Below are positions 49,768 through 58,969 of a stretch of DNA of 64,000 nucleotides, piece after piece. Position numbers and translations under genes: made by a program. Under the pieces are notes generated by a model. That model saw only the letters and a list, made by a program, of their open reading frames with translations. It searched no databases and had not been told where the DNA came from. Every line of letters starts with the position of its first letter. Within the stretch, counting starts at the first letter, position 1. Source of the DNA: Myxococcus stipitatus DSM 14675 (GTDB lineage Bacteria > Myxococcota > Myxococcia > Myxococcales > Myxococcaceae); assembly GCF_000331735.1 (NCBI RefSeq), contig NC_020126.1:1116001-1180000 (forward strand). The letters run 5' to 3'.

Positions 49768-51081
49768 ATGGACCCCCGCCCCGACTCCTCCCTCACCGAG
49801 CCCCTCTGTGAACTGCGCGGCGTGTCGCACGACTTCACCCAACCCAACGGCGCGCCGCTGCCCGTGCTCCGGGACATCCACCTGCAGGTGCGGCCCAACG
49901 AGGTCGTCTGTCTCCTGGGGCCCTCGGGGTGTGGCAAGTCCACCATCCTGCGCATCCTCGCGGGATTGATTCGTCCCTCCCGAGGCGAGGTGCTCGCGCA
50001 CGGCCAGCCGCTCACGGGGCTCAACCCCGGCGTGGCCATCGTCTTCCAGTCCTTCGCGCTCTACCCGTGGATGACCGTCATCCAGAACGTGGAGGTCGTC
50101 CTCCAGGCCGCGGGCCTGCCGCGAGCGGCGGTGCACGAGCGCGCCGCCCACGCCGTGCGCATCGTGGGGCTCAACGGCTTCGAGGCGGCGTATCCGCGCG
50201 AGCTGTCCGGAGGCATGAAGCAGCGGGTGGGCATGGCGCGCGCGTTCTCCCTGGACCCGGAGCTGCTCTTCATGGACGAGCCCTTCAGCCAGGTGGACGC
50301 GCTGACCGCGGAGAGCCTGCGCGCGGAGGTGCTCGACTTGTGGGCGGCCAAACACCGGCGCTCCTCCTCCATCCTGATGGTGAGCCACGACATCAAGGAA
50401 GTCGTCTACATGGCGGACCGCATCGTGGTGCTCGGCGCGCACCCGGGCGTGGTGCGCGCGGTGGTGGAGAACACGCTGCCGCGTCCGCGCGACTATCGCT
50501 CGCCGGAGCTGCTGCGCATGGTGGACCGGCTGCACGACACCATCACCGGGCATGAGCTGCCGGACGCACCGGCCCCCTCCGCGCCAAGGCCCGCGGAGAG
50601 CCCCGCCTCCAGCATGGAGCCCCTGCCCACGGTGAGCACCAGCCAGGTGGTGGGCCTGCTGGAGTACCTGGGCGCGCGCGGAGGTTCGGAGGATGTGTTC
50701 CGCATGGCCACGGACACGGCCCAGGAGTTCGGCAAGGCCCTCAACGTGGTGAAGGCCGCGGAGATGCTGGAGTGGGTGGACACGCCCAAGCGGACGGTGG
50801 TGCTGGCGCCCATCGCGCGCGACTTCCTGGACGCGGACGTGCCGGGCCGCAAGGCGCTCTGGCGGCGGCAGGTGCTCCGGCTGGGCATCTTCCGCCAGCT
50901 CCAGTCCGTGCTGGAGCAGCAGCCACGCAAGGCGCTGCGGCGCGAGCAGGTGCTCGAGCTCATCGTGCTCCACATGCCCTTCGAGGACTACGAGCGCATC
51001 TTCGACACCCTGGTGCGCTGGGGCCGCTTCGGAGATGTGTGGGCCTACGACGAGGAGCTGGAGACGCTGTCGCTCCAGTGA
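49768..51081 (+). CDS. ABC transporter ATPase with C-terminal AAA-associated domain
   Basis: 437 residues. ATPase part (about 10-265): Walker A GPSGCGKST, Q-loop FQSFALYPWMTV, signature LSGGMKQRVGMARAF, Walker B LLFMDEPFSQVD and H-loop VSHDIKE, typical of the NitT/TauT/SsuB group. After a Pro/Ser/Ala-rich linker (about 285-305) a C-terminal helical domain of about 130 residues (VVGLLEYLGARGG to the end) corresponds to the AAA-associated domain attached to some nitrate/sulfonate-type ATPases. It may sense a ligand or tune activity. Two-gene operon with the permease upstream. Confidence 0.88.
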   Translation: MDPRPDSSLTEPLCELRGVSHDFTQPNGAPLPVLRDIHLQVRPNEVVCLLGPSGCGKSTILRILAGLIRPSRGEVLAHGQPLTGLNPGVAIVFQSFALYPWMTVIQNVEVVLQAAGLPRAAVHERAAHAVRIVGLNGFEAAYPRELSGGMKQRVGMARAFSLDPELLFMDEPFSQVDALTAESLRAEVLDLWAAKHRRSSSILMVSHDIKEVVYMADRIVVLGAHPGVVRAVVENTLPRPRDYRSPELLRMVDRLHDTITGHELPDAPAPSAPRPAESPASSMEPLPTVSTSQVVGLLEYLGARGGSEDVFRMATDTAQEFGKALNVVKAAEMLEWVDTPKRTVVLAPIARDFLDADVPGRKALWRRQVLRLGIFRQLQSVLEQQPRKALRREQVLELIVLHMPFEDYERIFDTLVRWGRFGDVWAYDEELETLSLQ

Positions 51082-51152
51082 AGCATGCGCATCTTCCTTC
51101 CCTGGGAATGTGCCGTGCGGGCCGGCCAGGGTGGTGGGTCGAGGATATGGAC

Positions 51153-52871
51153 ATGCCGATGGAACAGGTGCGTGCGGAGGCACCGCGTGCGGACTCCAGG
51201 CCGCCCCCGTCCGCGGTGAGTGTCGAGGAGTCGCTGGAGGTGCTCGTGGACGTCGCGCGGCGGCTGACGCGTGCCCACCAGGCGACCGTCGTGTTGACGC
51301 CTGCCCCCGGGAAGTCGAAGGGGGCGAGCGTCACGTCGCTCTCCCGCGCCTACGAGGACTGGGGAGGCTACAGCGTGCCGTCCGCCGAGGAGTCCGCCCG
51401 GGGAGCAGGCAGGGGGCGGGGGACTCGCGCGGAGCCTCGGGGCAGGCTCTGCGTGCCGCTGCCCTCGGGCGCCGGCATGCTCCACCTCTTCGACCGGGAG
51501 GTGGGGGACTTCACCCGCGAGGACGACGTGGCCCTGTCGGGACTGGTCCGCCTGGCGAGCCTGGCGCTGGAGTCCGCGCGGCTCTTGCGAGAGGAGCAGC
51601 GCGCTCGCACGGAGGCCGAGGCCGCCGAGCAGCGCGCGGCCTTCCTCGCCGACGCGAGCCGCGTGCTGGCGTCGTCCTCGCTGGACCCGAAGGCCACGCT
51701 CGACACGCTGGCGCGGCTGAGCGTGCCGGTCATGGCGGACTGGTGCTTCGTCGACCTGAAGGACGACACGGGCGCGGTGCAGCGCACGTCCGTGGCGCAC
51801 GCGGACCCGGGCGAGGACGCGCTGGCCGCGCGCGTGTGGGACTTTCCTCCCGGGCCCGAGGGCAGCGTCCACCCCACCACCCGCGTGGCGCGCGACGCGG
51901 AGTCCGTGCTGGTGCACGACGTGGACGAGGCCTGGCTGCGCCGCGTGTCGGTGAGCGACGAGCACCACGACGTCATGCGCGACGTGGGCTTCCACTCCCT
52001 GCTCTCCGTGCCGCTCCTGGCCCGAGGCCGCTCGCTGGGCGCGCTCACCTTCCTCGCGGTGCGGCCCTCGCGGCACTACACCCAGGCGGACCTGGAGACG
52101 GCGCAGGACCTGGCCCGCCGCGCCGCGCTGCTGGTGGACAACGCGCGGCTGTACCGGGAGGCCCGTCGCTCGGTGCGCTTGCGCGACGAGTTCCTCGCGG
52201 TCGCGAGCCACGAGCTGAAGACGCCGCTCACCCCGCTGCAGCTGCGCCTCCAGTGGCTGCGCCGGCAGACGAGCGCGGACCTGTCCTCGTCGCTCCCCGC
52301 GTCGACGGTGCTCTCGCAGTTGGACGTCGTGCAGCGGCAGGTGGACAAGCTGGCGGGGTTGGTGGACGGGCTGCTCGACGTCTCGCGCCTGTCCAGCGGT
52401 GGGATGACGCTGCAGCGCGAGGACATGGACCTGGAGATGCTGGCGCGCGAGGTGAAGGCGCACCTGGCGCTCGCGGCGACGCAGGCCGGCAGCCAGGTGT
52501 CACTCTTCACGCGAGGCGACGTGAAGGGGAGCTGGGACCGGGTCCGGCTGGAGCAGGTGCTCACGCATCTGCTCTCCAACGCGCTGAAGTATGGCGCGGG
52601 CCAGCCGGTGCACATCGAGCTGCGCGACGAGGGGGACCAGGTGCTGGTGCGCGTGGAGGACGCGGGCATCGGCATCTCCCCGGAGTACCAGGCCCACATC
52701 TTCGAGCGCTTCGGCCGCGCCGTGAGCGAGCGTCACTACGGGGGCCTGGGGCTGGGCCTCTACGTCACGCGGCAGATTGTCGAGGCGCACGGCGGCGAAA
52801 TCCACGTGCGCAGCGAGCCGGGGCGCGGCAGCCACTTCGAGGTCATCCTTCCCAGGCGCGAGCCCGCATGA
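51153..52871 (+). CDS. GAF-domain sensor histidine kinase
   Basis: About 572 residues, cytoplasmic, no membrane segment. A short N-terminal GAF-like region (about 25-145) and a full GAF domain (about 170-325, FHSLLSVPLLARGRSLGALTFL) are followed by HisKA with the phospho-accepting His in FLAVASHELKTPLTPL (about 345), and HATPase_c motifs N (LLSNALKYGAG), G1 (VEDAGIGISPE), F (IFERF) and G2 (GGLGLGLYV). It probably senses a small ligand or redox state. No response regulator is adjacent, so it is an orphan kinase. The ATG at 51153 has GAGG 8 nt upstream; 51147 is an in-frame alternative. Confidence 0.9.
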   Translation: MPMEQVRAEAPRADSRPPPSAVSVEESLEVLVDVARRLTRAHQATVVLTPAPGKSKGASVTSLSRAYEDWGGYSVPSAEESARGAGRGRGTRAEPRGRLCVPLPSGAGMLHLFDREVGDFTREDDVALSGLVRLASLALESARLLREEQRARTEAEAAEQRAAFLADASRVLASSSLDPKATLDTLARLSVPVMADWCFVDLKDDTGAVQRTSVAHADPGEDALAARVWDFPPGPEGSVHPTTRVARDAESVLVHDVDEAWLRRVSVSDEHHDVMRDVGFHSLLSVPLLARGRSLGALTFLAVRPSRHYTQADLETAQDLARRAALLVDNARLYREARRSVRLRDEFLAVASHELKTPLTPLQLRLQWLRRQTSADLSSSLPASTVLSQLDVVQRQVDKLAGLVDGLLDVSRLSSGGMTLQREDMDLEMLAREVKAHLALAATQAGSQVSLFTRGDVKGSWDRVRLEQVLTHLLSNALKYGAGQPVHIELRDEGDQVLVRVEDAGIGISPEYQAHIFERFGRAVSERHYGGLGLGLYVTRQIVEAHGGEIHVRSEPGRGSHFEVILPRREPA

Positions 52872-52904
52872 GGCGGCTATAAGGGGGACCGGGAGGAAGT
52901 CGAC

Positions 52905-53687
52905 ATGTCACGCAAGGTGGCGCTCATCACCGGAGCCTCGGCGGGTCTTGGAGAGCAGTTCGCGCGGAGGTTCGCTCGGGATGGGCATGACGTCATCCTG
53001 GTGGCCCGGAGCGCGCCGCGGCTGGAGGCCCTGGCCTCCGCGCTGGAGAAGGAGCATGGGGTGAAGGCCCACGTGATTCCCTTGGACCTGGGCCAGCCGG
53101 AGGCCGCCGAGCAGCTCTTCGCGCGGGTGTCCGAGCGCGGGCTGGAGGTGGAGTTCCTCGTCAACAACGCGGGCTTCGGCTCCTCGGGGCCGTTCCTGGA
53201 CCAGGACGTGAAGCGCGAGGCGGAGATGGTGGCCCTCAACTGCACCGCGCTCCTGAAGCTGACGCACCTGTTCGCCCGGCCCATGCGCGAGCGTGGCCAC
53301 GGGCGGGTGCTCAACGTGGCCTCCACCGCGGGCTTCCAGCCCGGGCCGTACATGGCCACGTACTACGCGACCAAGGCCTTCGTCGTGTCGCTGTCGGAGG
53401 CGCTCGCGCACGAGCTGAAGGGCTCGGGGGTGACGGTGACGTGCCACTGCCCCGGGGCGACGCACACGGAGTTCGCGCAGCGGGCGGGCACGTCGAAGAG
53501 CCGCTTGTTCCAGCGGCCCGGCGTGGCCAGCGCGGCGGACGTGGTGGAGCACGCCTACGGGGTGATGATGCGCGGGCGGGTGCTGGCCATCCACGGCTTC
53601 CTCAACCAGCTGGCCGCCTTCATGGTGCGCTTCAGCCCGCGCTTCGCCGCGCGCTCCGTCGCCGCGGGCCTCAACCAGCAGGGCTGA
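52905..53687 (+). CDS. Short-chain dehydrogenase/reductase
   Basis: 260-residue classical SDR. Cofactor motif TGASAGLGEQFA (9-20), NNAG at about 87 (VNNAGFGSSG), catalytic Ser in NVASTAGFQPGPYMATYYATKAF, with the intact YxxxK as YYATK. Pattern and length match the YqjQ/DltE-like and 17-beta-hydroxysteroid-dehydrogenase-like group that acts on lipophilic ketones or acyl chains. NADP preference is plausible from VARSAPRL. The gene follows the histidine kinase by 33 bp and may be co-transcribed. Substrate unknown. Confidence 0.88.
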   Translation: MSRKVALITGASAGLGEQFARRFARDGHDVILVARSAPRLEALASALEKEHGVKAHVIPLDLGQPEAAEQLFARVSERGLEVEFLVNNAGFGSSGPFLDQDVKREAEMVALNCTALLKLTHLFARPMRERGHGRVLNVASTAGFQPGPYMATYYATKAFVVSLSEALAHELKGSGVTVTCHCPGATHTEFAQRAGTSKSRLFQRPGVASAADVVEHAYGVMMRGRVLAIHGFLNQLAAFMVRFSPRFAARSVAAGLNQQG

Positions 53688-53699
53688 TGTCACGGCCGT

Positions 53700-53729
53700 G
53701 GGGACTTCCTCCGGGAGGGAGGAGTCCCC
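53700..53729. terminator. Bidirectional terminator-like hairpin
   Basis: GGGGACTTCCTCC and GGAGGAGTCCCC form a 12-bp stem with one bulged base and a small loop, midway between two convergent stops (53687 and 53744). No clear U-run on either side, as is common in high-GC genomes, so it may pause or protect rather than terminate by itself. Confidence 0.6.
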
Positions 53730-53743
53730 GCCGGGCCGCCACG

Positions 53744-54355
53744 TCAGTTGTACGTGGCGGAGAAGACCAGCGCGACGTGGGTGACGTCCCAGTTGTCGCG
53801 GCTGCGGTCGCCGGTGCGGATGCGGCCCAGGGCCAGCTCCGCGCCAACGCCGATGCCCCAGTTCCCGCTCACCCACCACTCCTTGCCCACGCCCAGGTGC
53901 AGGCCCACGCCCGCCTCGGACTCGCCCTCGAGGGTGCCCTCGTGCGAGGCGCTGAGCTGGTTGACCACCACCGCGCCGGAGAAATAGACGTTGGCGGGCA
54001 TGAGGTAGTACGCCGCGCCCACGCCCATCGCCGCGTAGATGACGCTCACGTCGTCGTCCGGGTCGCCCTCGTGGGTGGTGCCGCCCACGCGGATGTCGGG
54101 GTTGGACGCCGAGGCGCCGGACAGCTTCCCGTAGAGGATGAAGTTGTTGATGACCGCGTAGCCCAGCTCCAGGTTGAGCGAGCCCGCGGCGCCCTTCACC
54201 ACCAGGTCGACGTCGGTGGCCTTCGAGTGCAGGTAGCCGAGGCCGAACTGGCCGCGCAGGTAGAAGCCATCATGGGTATGCCGCCCCGGCTTGTCCTCCG
54301 CGAGCGCCGCGGAGGTGGGGAGCAGCATCAGCACCAGGAACGATGTGAGTCGCAT
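53744..54355 (-). CDS. Outer-membrane beta-barrel protein
   Basis: 203 residues with signal peptide MRLTSFLVLMLLPTSAALAE. The mature sequence alternates polar and hydrophobic residues in strands such as GFYLRGQFGLGYLHS, GSLNLELGYAVINNFILYGKL, YAAMGVGAAYYLMPANVYFSGAVVV, AGVGLHLGVGKEWW and WGIGVGAELALGRI. It ends with an aromatic-rich VALVFSATYN, the usual C-terminal barrel strand. About eight strands fit an OmpA/OmpW-size barrel. The ATG at 54355 starts the signal peptide; the longer frame to 54454 is rejected. Ligand or role unknown. Confidence 0.83.
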   Translation of the reverse strand: MRLTSFLVLMLLPTSAALAEDKPGRHTHDGFYLRGQFGLGYLHSKATDVDLVVKGAAGSLNLELGYAVINNFILYGKLSGASASNPDIRVGGTTHEGDPDDDVSVIYAAMGVGAAYYLMPANVYFSGAVVVNQLSASHEGTLEGESEAGVGLHLGVGKEWWVSGNWGIGVGAELALGRIRTGDRSRDNWDVTHVALVFSATYN

Positions 54356-54564
54356 GAAAGAGGAGTCCTTGCTTCGTTTCGTGGAGCCCACCCCGGCCCG
54401 GGGGCGCGGCGAGGTTATGCAGCCCGTCTTCACTCCGGCAATACCCGTGAGCATCCCGTCCTGGGCAACGGGGCTTCACGTGCCTCGCGCGGGGACGTGG
54501 GGCGTGCTCTGCTGCGCGCCCCGGCGCCGCCCCTGGCGCTGCGCGAACAGGGAGTGGGCCGAAC

Positions 54565-55356
54565 ATGACGTGGAACGACGAAGTGGACCCCTCGGCGCTC
54601 GCCCTTCGACTCAATGACGCGCGGCGGGAGCGGCGCGCGGTCGCCCCCCTCACCAGCGGCCTGCCGGGGCTGGCCGTGCCCGACGCGTACACCGTCCAGG
54701 AGGAGGGAATCCGCCTGCGCCAGGCGGACGGCGAGCGCGTGGTGGGCCTGAAGATGGGGCTGACGTCCGAGGCCAAGCGCCGGCAGATGAACCTGGACTC
54801 ACCCGTGTACGGCGTCCTCACGGACCGGATGCGCGTGGCCGCGGGCGGGGTGATTGCTCTCGGCCAGGCCATCCACCCCAAAATCGAGCCGGAGATTGCC
54901 TTCCGCACCTCACGTGAGCTGCGCGGACAGGTGACGCGCGACGAGGTGCTGGACGCGTGCGCGTCCGTGTTCGTCGCGATGGAGATCCTCGACTCGCGCT
55001 ACCGCGACTTCAAGTACTTCTCCCTGCCGGACGTGGTGGCGGACAACGCGTCCTCGTCGCTGTTCGTGCTCGGTGAGGTCGAGCACCCGCCGCGCGCCAT
55101 GGACCTGACGAAGCTGGAGATGCGGATGTCCGTGAATGGCGCGCTGGCGCAGTCGGCCCGCTCGGACGCCATCTCCGGTGACCCGGTGGTATCGGTCATC
55201 CAGTTGTGTGAGCTCCTGGCCCGGCGCGGGCAGGTGCTCCCGGCGGGGAGCATCGTCCTGGCGGGGGCGGCCACCGTCGCGCACATGCTCCAGCCGGGAG
55301 ACCGGGTGCGGCTGGACGTGGAGGGGCTGGGCTCGGTGGAGGTGTCCGCCGCGTAG
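54565..55356 (+). CDS. Hydratase/decarboxylase family protein (2-oxopent-4-enoate hydratase / 4-oxalocrotonate decarboxylase type)
   Basis: 263-residue member of the fumarylacetoacetate-hydrolase-like hydratase/decarboxylase family (MhpD/DmpE/DmpH). Motifs are VVGLKMGLTSEAKRRQMNLDSPVYG, IHPKIEPEIAF (metal-binding Glu-x-Glu), FVAMEILDSRYRDFKYFSLPDVVADNASSS and LPAGSIVLAGAA. The VADNASSS stretch and the Asp-Ser pair are found in both 4-oxalocrotonate decarboxylase and vinylpyruvate hydratase, so the two cannot be told apart here. 4-Oxalocrotonate is the product of the 2-aminomuconate deaminase encoded 9 kb away, which makes a role in that pathway reasonable. The gene stands alone between convergent neighbours. 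Confidence 0.87.
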   Translation: MTWNDEVDPSALALRLNDARRERRAVAPLTSGLPGLAVPDAYTVQEEGIRLRQADGERVVGLKMGLTSEAKRRQMNLDSPVYGVLTDRMRVAAGGVIALGQAIHPKIEPEIAFRTSRELRGQVTRDEVLDACASVFVAMEILDSRYRDFKYFSLPDVVADNASSSLFVLGEVEHPPRAMDLTKLEMRMSVNGALAQSARSDAISGDPVVSVIQLCELLARRGQVLPAGSIVLAGAATVAHMLQPGDRVRLDVEGLGSVEVSAA

Positions 55357-55359
55357 GCG

Positions 55360-56676
55360 TCAGGGGCGCGCGGTGGACGGCGGGTCCGCCGTCACGCGCA
55401 GCCCCTGGGACGCATAGGCGCGCGAGCACGGCTCGAGTCGGGCCTCCATGGGGCCCAGGGCCTCCAGCACGAAGGAGCTGTCCTTGTGCCGGGGGGCGGT
55501 GTCGGGCCACTGGCCTCGCTCCGCGCGCGCCACGTCCACCTCCGCCAGGGCGATGAGCGCGTTGTGCTGGAGCTTGCGCAGGTCCAGCCGCTCCGCGTAC
55601 TCGCCATAGGTGGTGACGTCCGGGCCCCGCGGCGCGGCGAGGGGGGCCTCGTCCTCCTCCGCTTCGGCCTCGAGCAGGGCGAACGCGCGCCGACGCGCGC
55701 CCGTGGGCAGGTCCGCCGACGCCGTCAGCGCGTCGAAGCCCTCCACGAGCTTCCACCACGTGCGCCGCGCCATCAGCGGAGGGGCCGACGGTGACGCCAG
55801 CGCCCGCAGCTCCGCGGGCACGATGTCGCGACTGCCCGGGGGCAGCGCGGCCTGGGCCTCCTCGGAGAGCTGGTCTCCGAAGTGGACCAGCTGGAGGAGC
55901 ACCGACTCCTGGCGCAGCGTCTGGGAGAAGGGCGCGAAGCCCTCGGCCAGCCGCGCGAGCTGCGAGAGGGCCCGTCGCTTCCGCTCCAGGGGCGCGGCGT
56001 CCAGCGCGTCCGCGCAAGGGCGGTAGAGGACGCCGTGGCCCGTCGCCGCCAGCAGTTGGCCCTCCATGCCGCCGCCCAGCTCCAGCTCGCGGCTCAGCGC
56101 CAGCGCATCCAGGCACGTGTCCAGCGCCGCCGAGGCCTCCGCCCGGGACAGCTTCATCCGCGTCTCGAGCGCGGCCAGGTGCACCACGTACATCAAGGCG
56201 AACTTGCCGTTGGCGCGCGCGGGCGTGAGGGGCGCCAGCGAGCCCATGCCCTCGGGCAGCCCGCCTACCTCCGCGTGGGTGGCCTCCAGCACCTGCGCCA
56301 TCAGGGGCCGGGCGCGCTCCAGCGCCTCTTCGCACCCCGAGGGCAGCGACGTCACGGGCAGCTTTCCATCCGCCACGTCGCGGCAGGGCTGTCCCTGCGG
56401 CGAGTCCGGCGCTCCGCCCGTCTTGGGCCGGTCCTGGTACAGCCGCAGCACCGGGTCCAGCAGCGGCTCCATCCGCCGCGCGAAGGTGCCCGGCACCGGA
56501 GGACTCACGTGGGACGGCCGCGTGTAGCGCGTCCCGGTGAGCGCCTGGACCTCACGCACCAGCCGCTCCTCCAGCGGCCCCGTGCGCAGCGACACGAAGG
56601 CCAGCCCCACCGCGCCGATGATGAGCGCGAGGAGCACGCCTCCTGCGAGCGTGACGAGGGAACGGGGGGGGGGCAT
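55360..56676 (-). CDS. Membrane-anchored protein of unknown function
   Basis: 438 residues with one N-terminal membrane helix (about 6-27, LVTLAGGVLLALIIGAVGLAFV), and the remainder presumably periplasmic. The body is almost entirely alpha-helical, rich in Ala, Leu and Arg, with two Cys (QPCRDV, PSGCEE) that could pair. I see no enzymatic motif and no repeats. The stop is 3 bp from the convergent hydratase gene. The ATG at 56676 is the first residue before the membrane helix. It may encode a taxon-restricted protein. Confidence 0.7.
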   Translation of the reverse strand: MPPPRSLVTLAGGVLLALIIGAVGLAFVSLRTGPLEERLVREVQALTGTRYTRPSHVSPPVPGTFARRMEPLLDPVLRLYQDRPKTGGAPDSPQGQPCRDVADGKLPVTSLPSGCEEALERARPLMAQVLEATHAEVGGLPEGMGSLAPLTPARANGKFALMYVVHLAALETRMKLSRAEASAALDTCLDALALSRELELGGGMEGQLLAATGHGVLYRPCADALDAAPLERKRRALSQLARLAEGFAPFSQTLRQESVLLQLVHFGDQLSEEAQAALPPGSRDIVPAELRALASPSAPPLMARRTWWKLVEGFDALTASADLPTGARRRAFALLEAEAEEDEAPLAAPRGPDVTTYGEYAERLDLRKLQHNALIALAEVDVARAERGQWPDTAPRHKDSSFVLEALGPMEARLEPCSRAYASQGLRVTADPPSTARP

Positions 56677-56774
56677 GAGGGGGGCGTCCAGCGGGCGAAG
56701 CCTCTCACGAATCCCCCGGTCCAGGGACTTTCCACCTCTTGTCCCGCCGGGTTCACTGGGAGTGGTGGTTCGGG

Positions 56775-58247
56775 CTAGGTGCCGCCGTCGGCGGCGGGCT
56801 CGGCCAGGGGCTCGGGGGGACGGGCGAGGCCTCGGCCCAGCCGCTCGAGCAGGTGGTCGGCCAGGGCGCGGGCCTGGACGCGAATCTCCGGCACGGCGGT
56901 GGTCTCCCAGAGCTCACCGCGGCGCAGGGGCCCCAGGGTGAAGAGGCGGCCCCGGGCGTCTCCGCGCGCGTTCAGCAGGGCACCGGGGCCGTGGGTCGCC
57001 AGGCCCAGGCCCAGCGCGTCCGGGAGCGCGGTGCCGGCCTCGGTCAGGTCGCGCAGCAGCGGGTGGCCATGCCGGACGCCCAGCCCCTCCGGGCCGGTGC
57101 AGTTCACCACGTGCTGGACCTGGAGCCGCTCCTCGCGGCGCTGGCCTCGAGGCGCCAGGCGCACGCTCACCTGGCCCGCGTCGTCCAGCGCGAAGCCGCG
57201 GACCCGGGCGGCGTGCAGGCGCAGCCGGCCGCTGGCCCTCAGTCGCTCCACCTGGTCGCTCACGGCGGGGGCCATGCGGTGGCGGTGCACGTCCCAATAG
57301 GCGCGCAGGTGGCGCAGGAAGCGCCGCCGCTCGTCCAGGGGGAGCCGCTGCCACAGGGGCACCGTCACCGGCCGCAGCGCGTCCACCACCGCGCGCCAGT
57401 TCGCCCCCGCTTGCTCCGCGCGGGCCACCTCCTCCCGCAGGAGGTGCAGCACGGCGCGCGCCTGGAGGGGACTGGAGGACGTGGGGCGCAGGGCGCGCAG
57501 CACGGCCCGGATGGGCGGCGACGCATAGGCGCCGGCGCCGGAGCGCGCGTGCCGGTGAGGCAGCAGGCCATGGCGCGACAGCGCGTGCACCGTCCCGCGA
57601 TGGCCCTGTGCCTCCAGCGACAGCACGGTGTCCACCATGGTGAGGCCCGTGCCCACCAGCAGCACCGTGTCGCGGGTCCCCACGCCAGCCAGGGCGCCCT
57701 CGGCCCAGGGCGAGCGGTGATAGCGCCCGCTCGTGTACAGCCCGCCGTCCTCGACGCGCAGGTTCGCGGGGGGCGCGTTGCCCAGCGCCAGCACCGCCGT
57801 CCTGGCCACCACCGCGCCGTCGCGCGTCGACAGCGTCACCCGGTTCGCGTGCTCGCGGAGCGAGTGGACATCCGAGGTCATCACCTCGAAGTGGACCCCA
57901 GGGGTCGACCAGGCGATGGCCTCCTTCAGCACCTCCTCCAGGTACTGGCCGTAGTGCAGCCGGGGGACGAAGTCGCCGGCCGCCGTGCCGGGCTCGGTCC
58001 GCCGCATCCAGCGCAGGAAGTGCTCGGGGTCATCGCCGAAGGCCCCCATCCGCGCGGCGGGGACGTTCAGCAGGTGACAGTCGTTGCGCGTCGAATAGGC
58101 GAGCCCCTGGCCCACCTGCTCGTCGCGCTCCAGGAGGAGAATCCGCAGCGGCACATGCGCCTGCCTCAAGAGGTGGATGGCCAGGAGCGTCCCGCTGGCA
58201 CCACCTCCCACGATGGCCACATCCCATGGGCTCTCGTGTGCTCGCAC
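56775..58247 (-). CDS. FAD/NAD(P)-binding protein (HcaF/NAD_binding_9 type)
   Basis: 490-residue flavoprotein-like oxidoreductase. The N-terminal FAD motif is VAIVGGGASGTLLAIHLLRQ, the family stretch GQGLAYSTRNDCHLLNVPAARMG is characteristic of PF13454-type proteins, and a second Rossmann motif VLLVGTGLTMVDTVLSLEAQG binds the nicotinamide cofactor. The C-terminal region has VNCTGPEGLGVRHGHPLL. The start is a GTG with AGGA upstream. Divergent from the cysteine dioxygenase gene with 143 bp between. Reaction unknown; PF13454 proteins are seen with siderophore and sulfur genes in other bacteria. Confidence 0.82.
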   Translation of the reverse strand: MRAHESPWDVAIVGGGASGTLLAIHLLRQAHVPLRILLLERDEQVGQGLAYSTRNDCHLLNVPAARMGAFGDDPEHFLRWMRRTEPGTAAGDFVPRLHYGQYLEEVLKEAIAWSTPGVHFEVMTSDVHSLREHANRVTLSTRDGAVVARTAVLALGNAPPANLRVEDGGLYTSGRYHRSPWAEGALAGVGTRDTVLLVGTGLTMVDTVLSLEAQGHRGTVHALSRHGLLPHRHARSGAGAYASPPIRAVLRALRPTSSSPLQARAVLHLLREEVARAEQAGANWRAVVDALRPVTVPLWQRLPLDERRRFLRHLRAYWDVHRHRMAPAVSDQVERLRASGRLRLHAARVRGFALDDAGQVSVRLAPRGQRREERLQVQHVVNCTGPEGLGVRHGHPLLRDLTEAGTALPDALGLGLATHGPGALLNARGDARGRLFTLGPLRRGELWETTAVPEIRVQARALADHLLERLGRGLARPPEPLAEPAADGGT

Positions 58248-58390
58248 GCCGCAATCCTAAGTCCGCCCCCGCGCCGCGGCATCCGGGCATGCGCGCGAAT
58301 CTTTGAAAGCTGGATGAAGAATTCCGGACGCCAACCCCTGGCCGCGGTGCCAGGGCGTGTCCACACTCCGACGCACACTCCGGAGGACCC

Positions 58391-58969
58391 ATGCGAGAGC
58401 ACGCCACGGAAGCAGGGGACATCGAGGTGCCGGACACGCAAAGCCTGCTCGGCTGGGCGCTCCCCGAGGACGGGGCGCAGGTGCCTTCCCTGGCCTGGCT
58501 GGTGGCCCGGCTTCGCGACAGCCGGCCTGACTGGGGGCTGTTGGAGTCGCTGACCCGCTTCGATGACGCCCGCTATGCCCGCCGCACGCTGGCGAGGACG
58601 CGCGCGTGTGAGCTGCTGCTGGTGTGCTGGTTGCCGGGACAGGGCTCGCCGCTGCATGACCACGGAGGCTCCTGGGGCGCGTCGCTGCTCCTCCAGGGCG
58701 AGCTGCGCGAGACGCGCTTCGCGTGGGCGGGAGACCGGCTGCGCGTGGACGCGAAGCGGCGCGCGGGCGAGGGGGACTTGATGCGCGAGGAGTCCCACAC
58801 CATCCACCGCGTCCTCAACGACTCGCGGCACCGGGCCGTGTCGCTGCACGTCTACGCGCCGCCGATGGAGGGCATGACGTCCTACGACGACGTGTGGGCG
58901 GAGTCCGTCAGACGACGGCGTCCAGCTGCCGTGGGGGCAGGGCGAAGGCGCCGGCCACGGGCAGGGTGA
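58391..58969 (+). CDS. Cysteine dioxygenase type I
   Basis: 192-residue cupin that oxidises cysteine to cysteine sulfinate using Fe(II) and O2. The three-His iron site is given by LHDHGGSWGASLLLQGELRE (His-x-His) and HTIHRVLND. Bacterial CDO-type proteins include 3-mercaptopropionate dioxygenases, and the residue that separates them (Arg versus Gln near the active site) is not resolved here. GGAGG lies 3 nt before the ATG. The last 62 bp run over the 3' end of the opposite histidine kinase, so the Arg-rich C-terminus (RRRRPAAVGAGRRRRPRAG) may be a non-conserved tail. Confidence 0.85.
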   Translation: MREHATEAGDIEVPDTQSLLGWALPEDGAQVPSLAWLVARLRDSRPDWGLLESLTRFDDARYARRTLARTRACELLLVCWLPGQGSPLHDHGGSWGASLLLQGELRETRFAWAGDRLRVDAKRRAGEGDLMREESHTIHRVLNDSRHRAVSLHVYAPPMEGMTSYDDVWAESVRRRRPAAVGAGRRRRPRAG

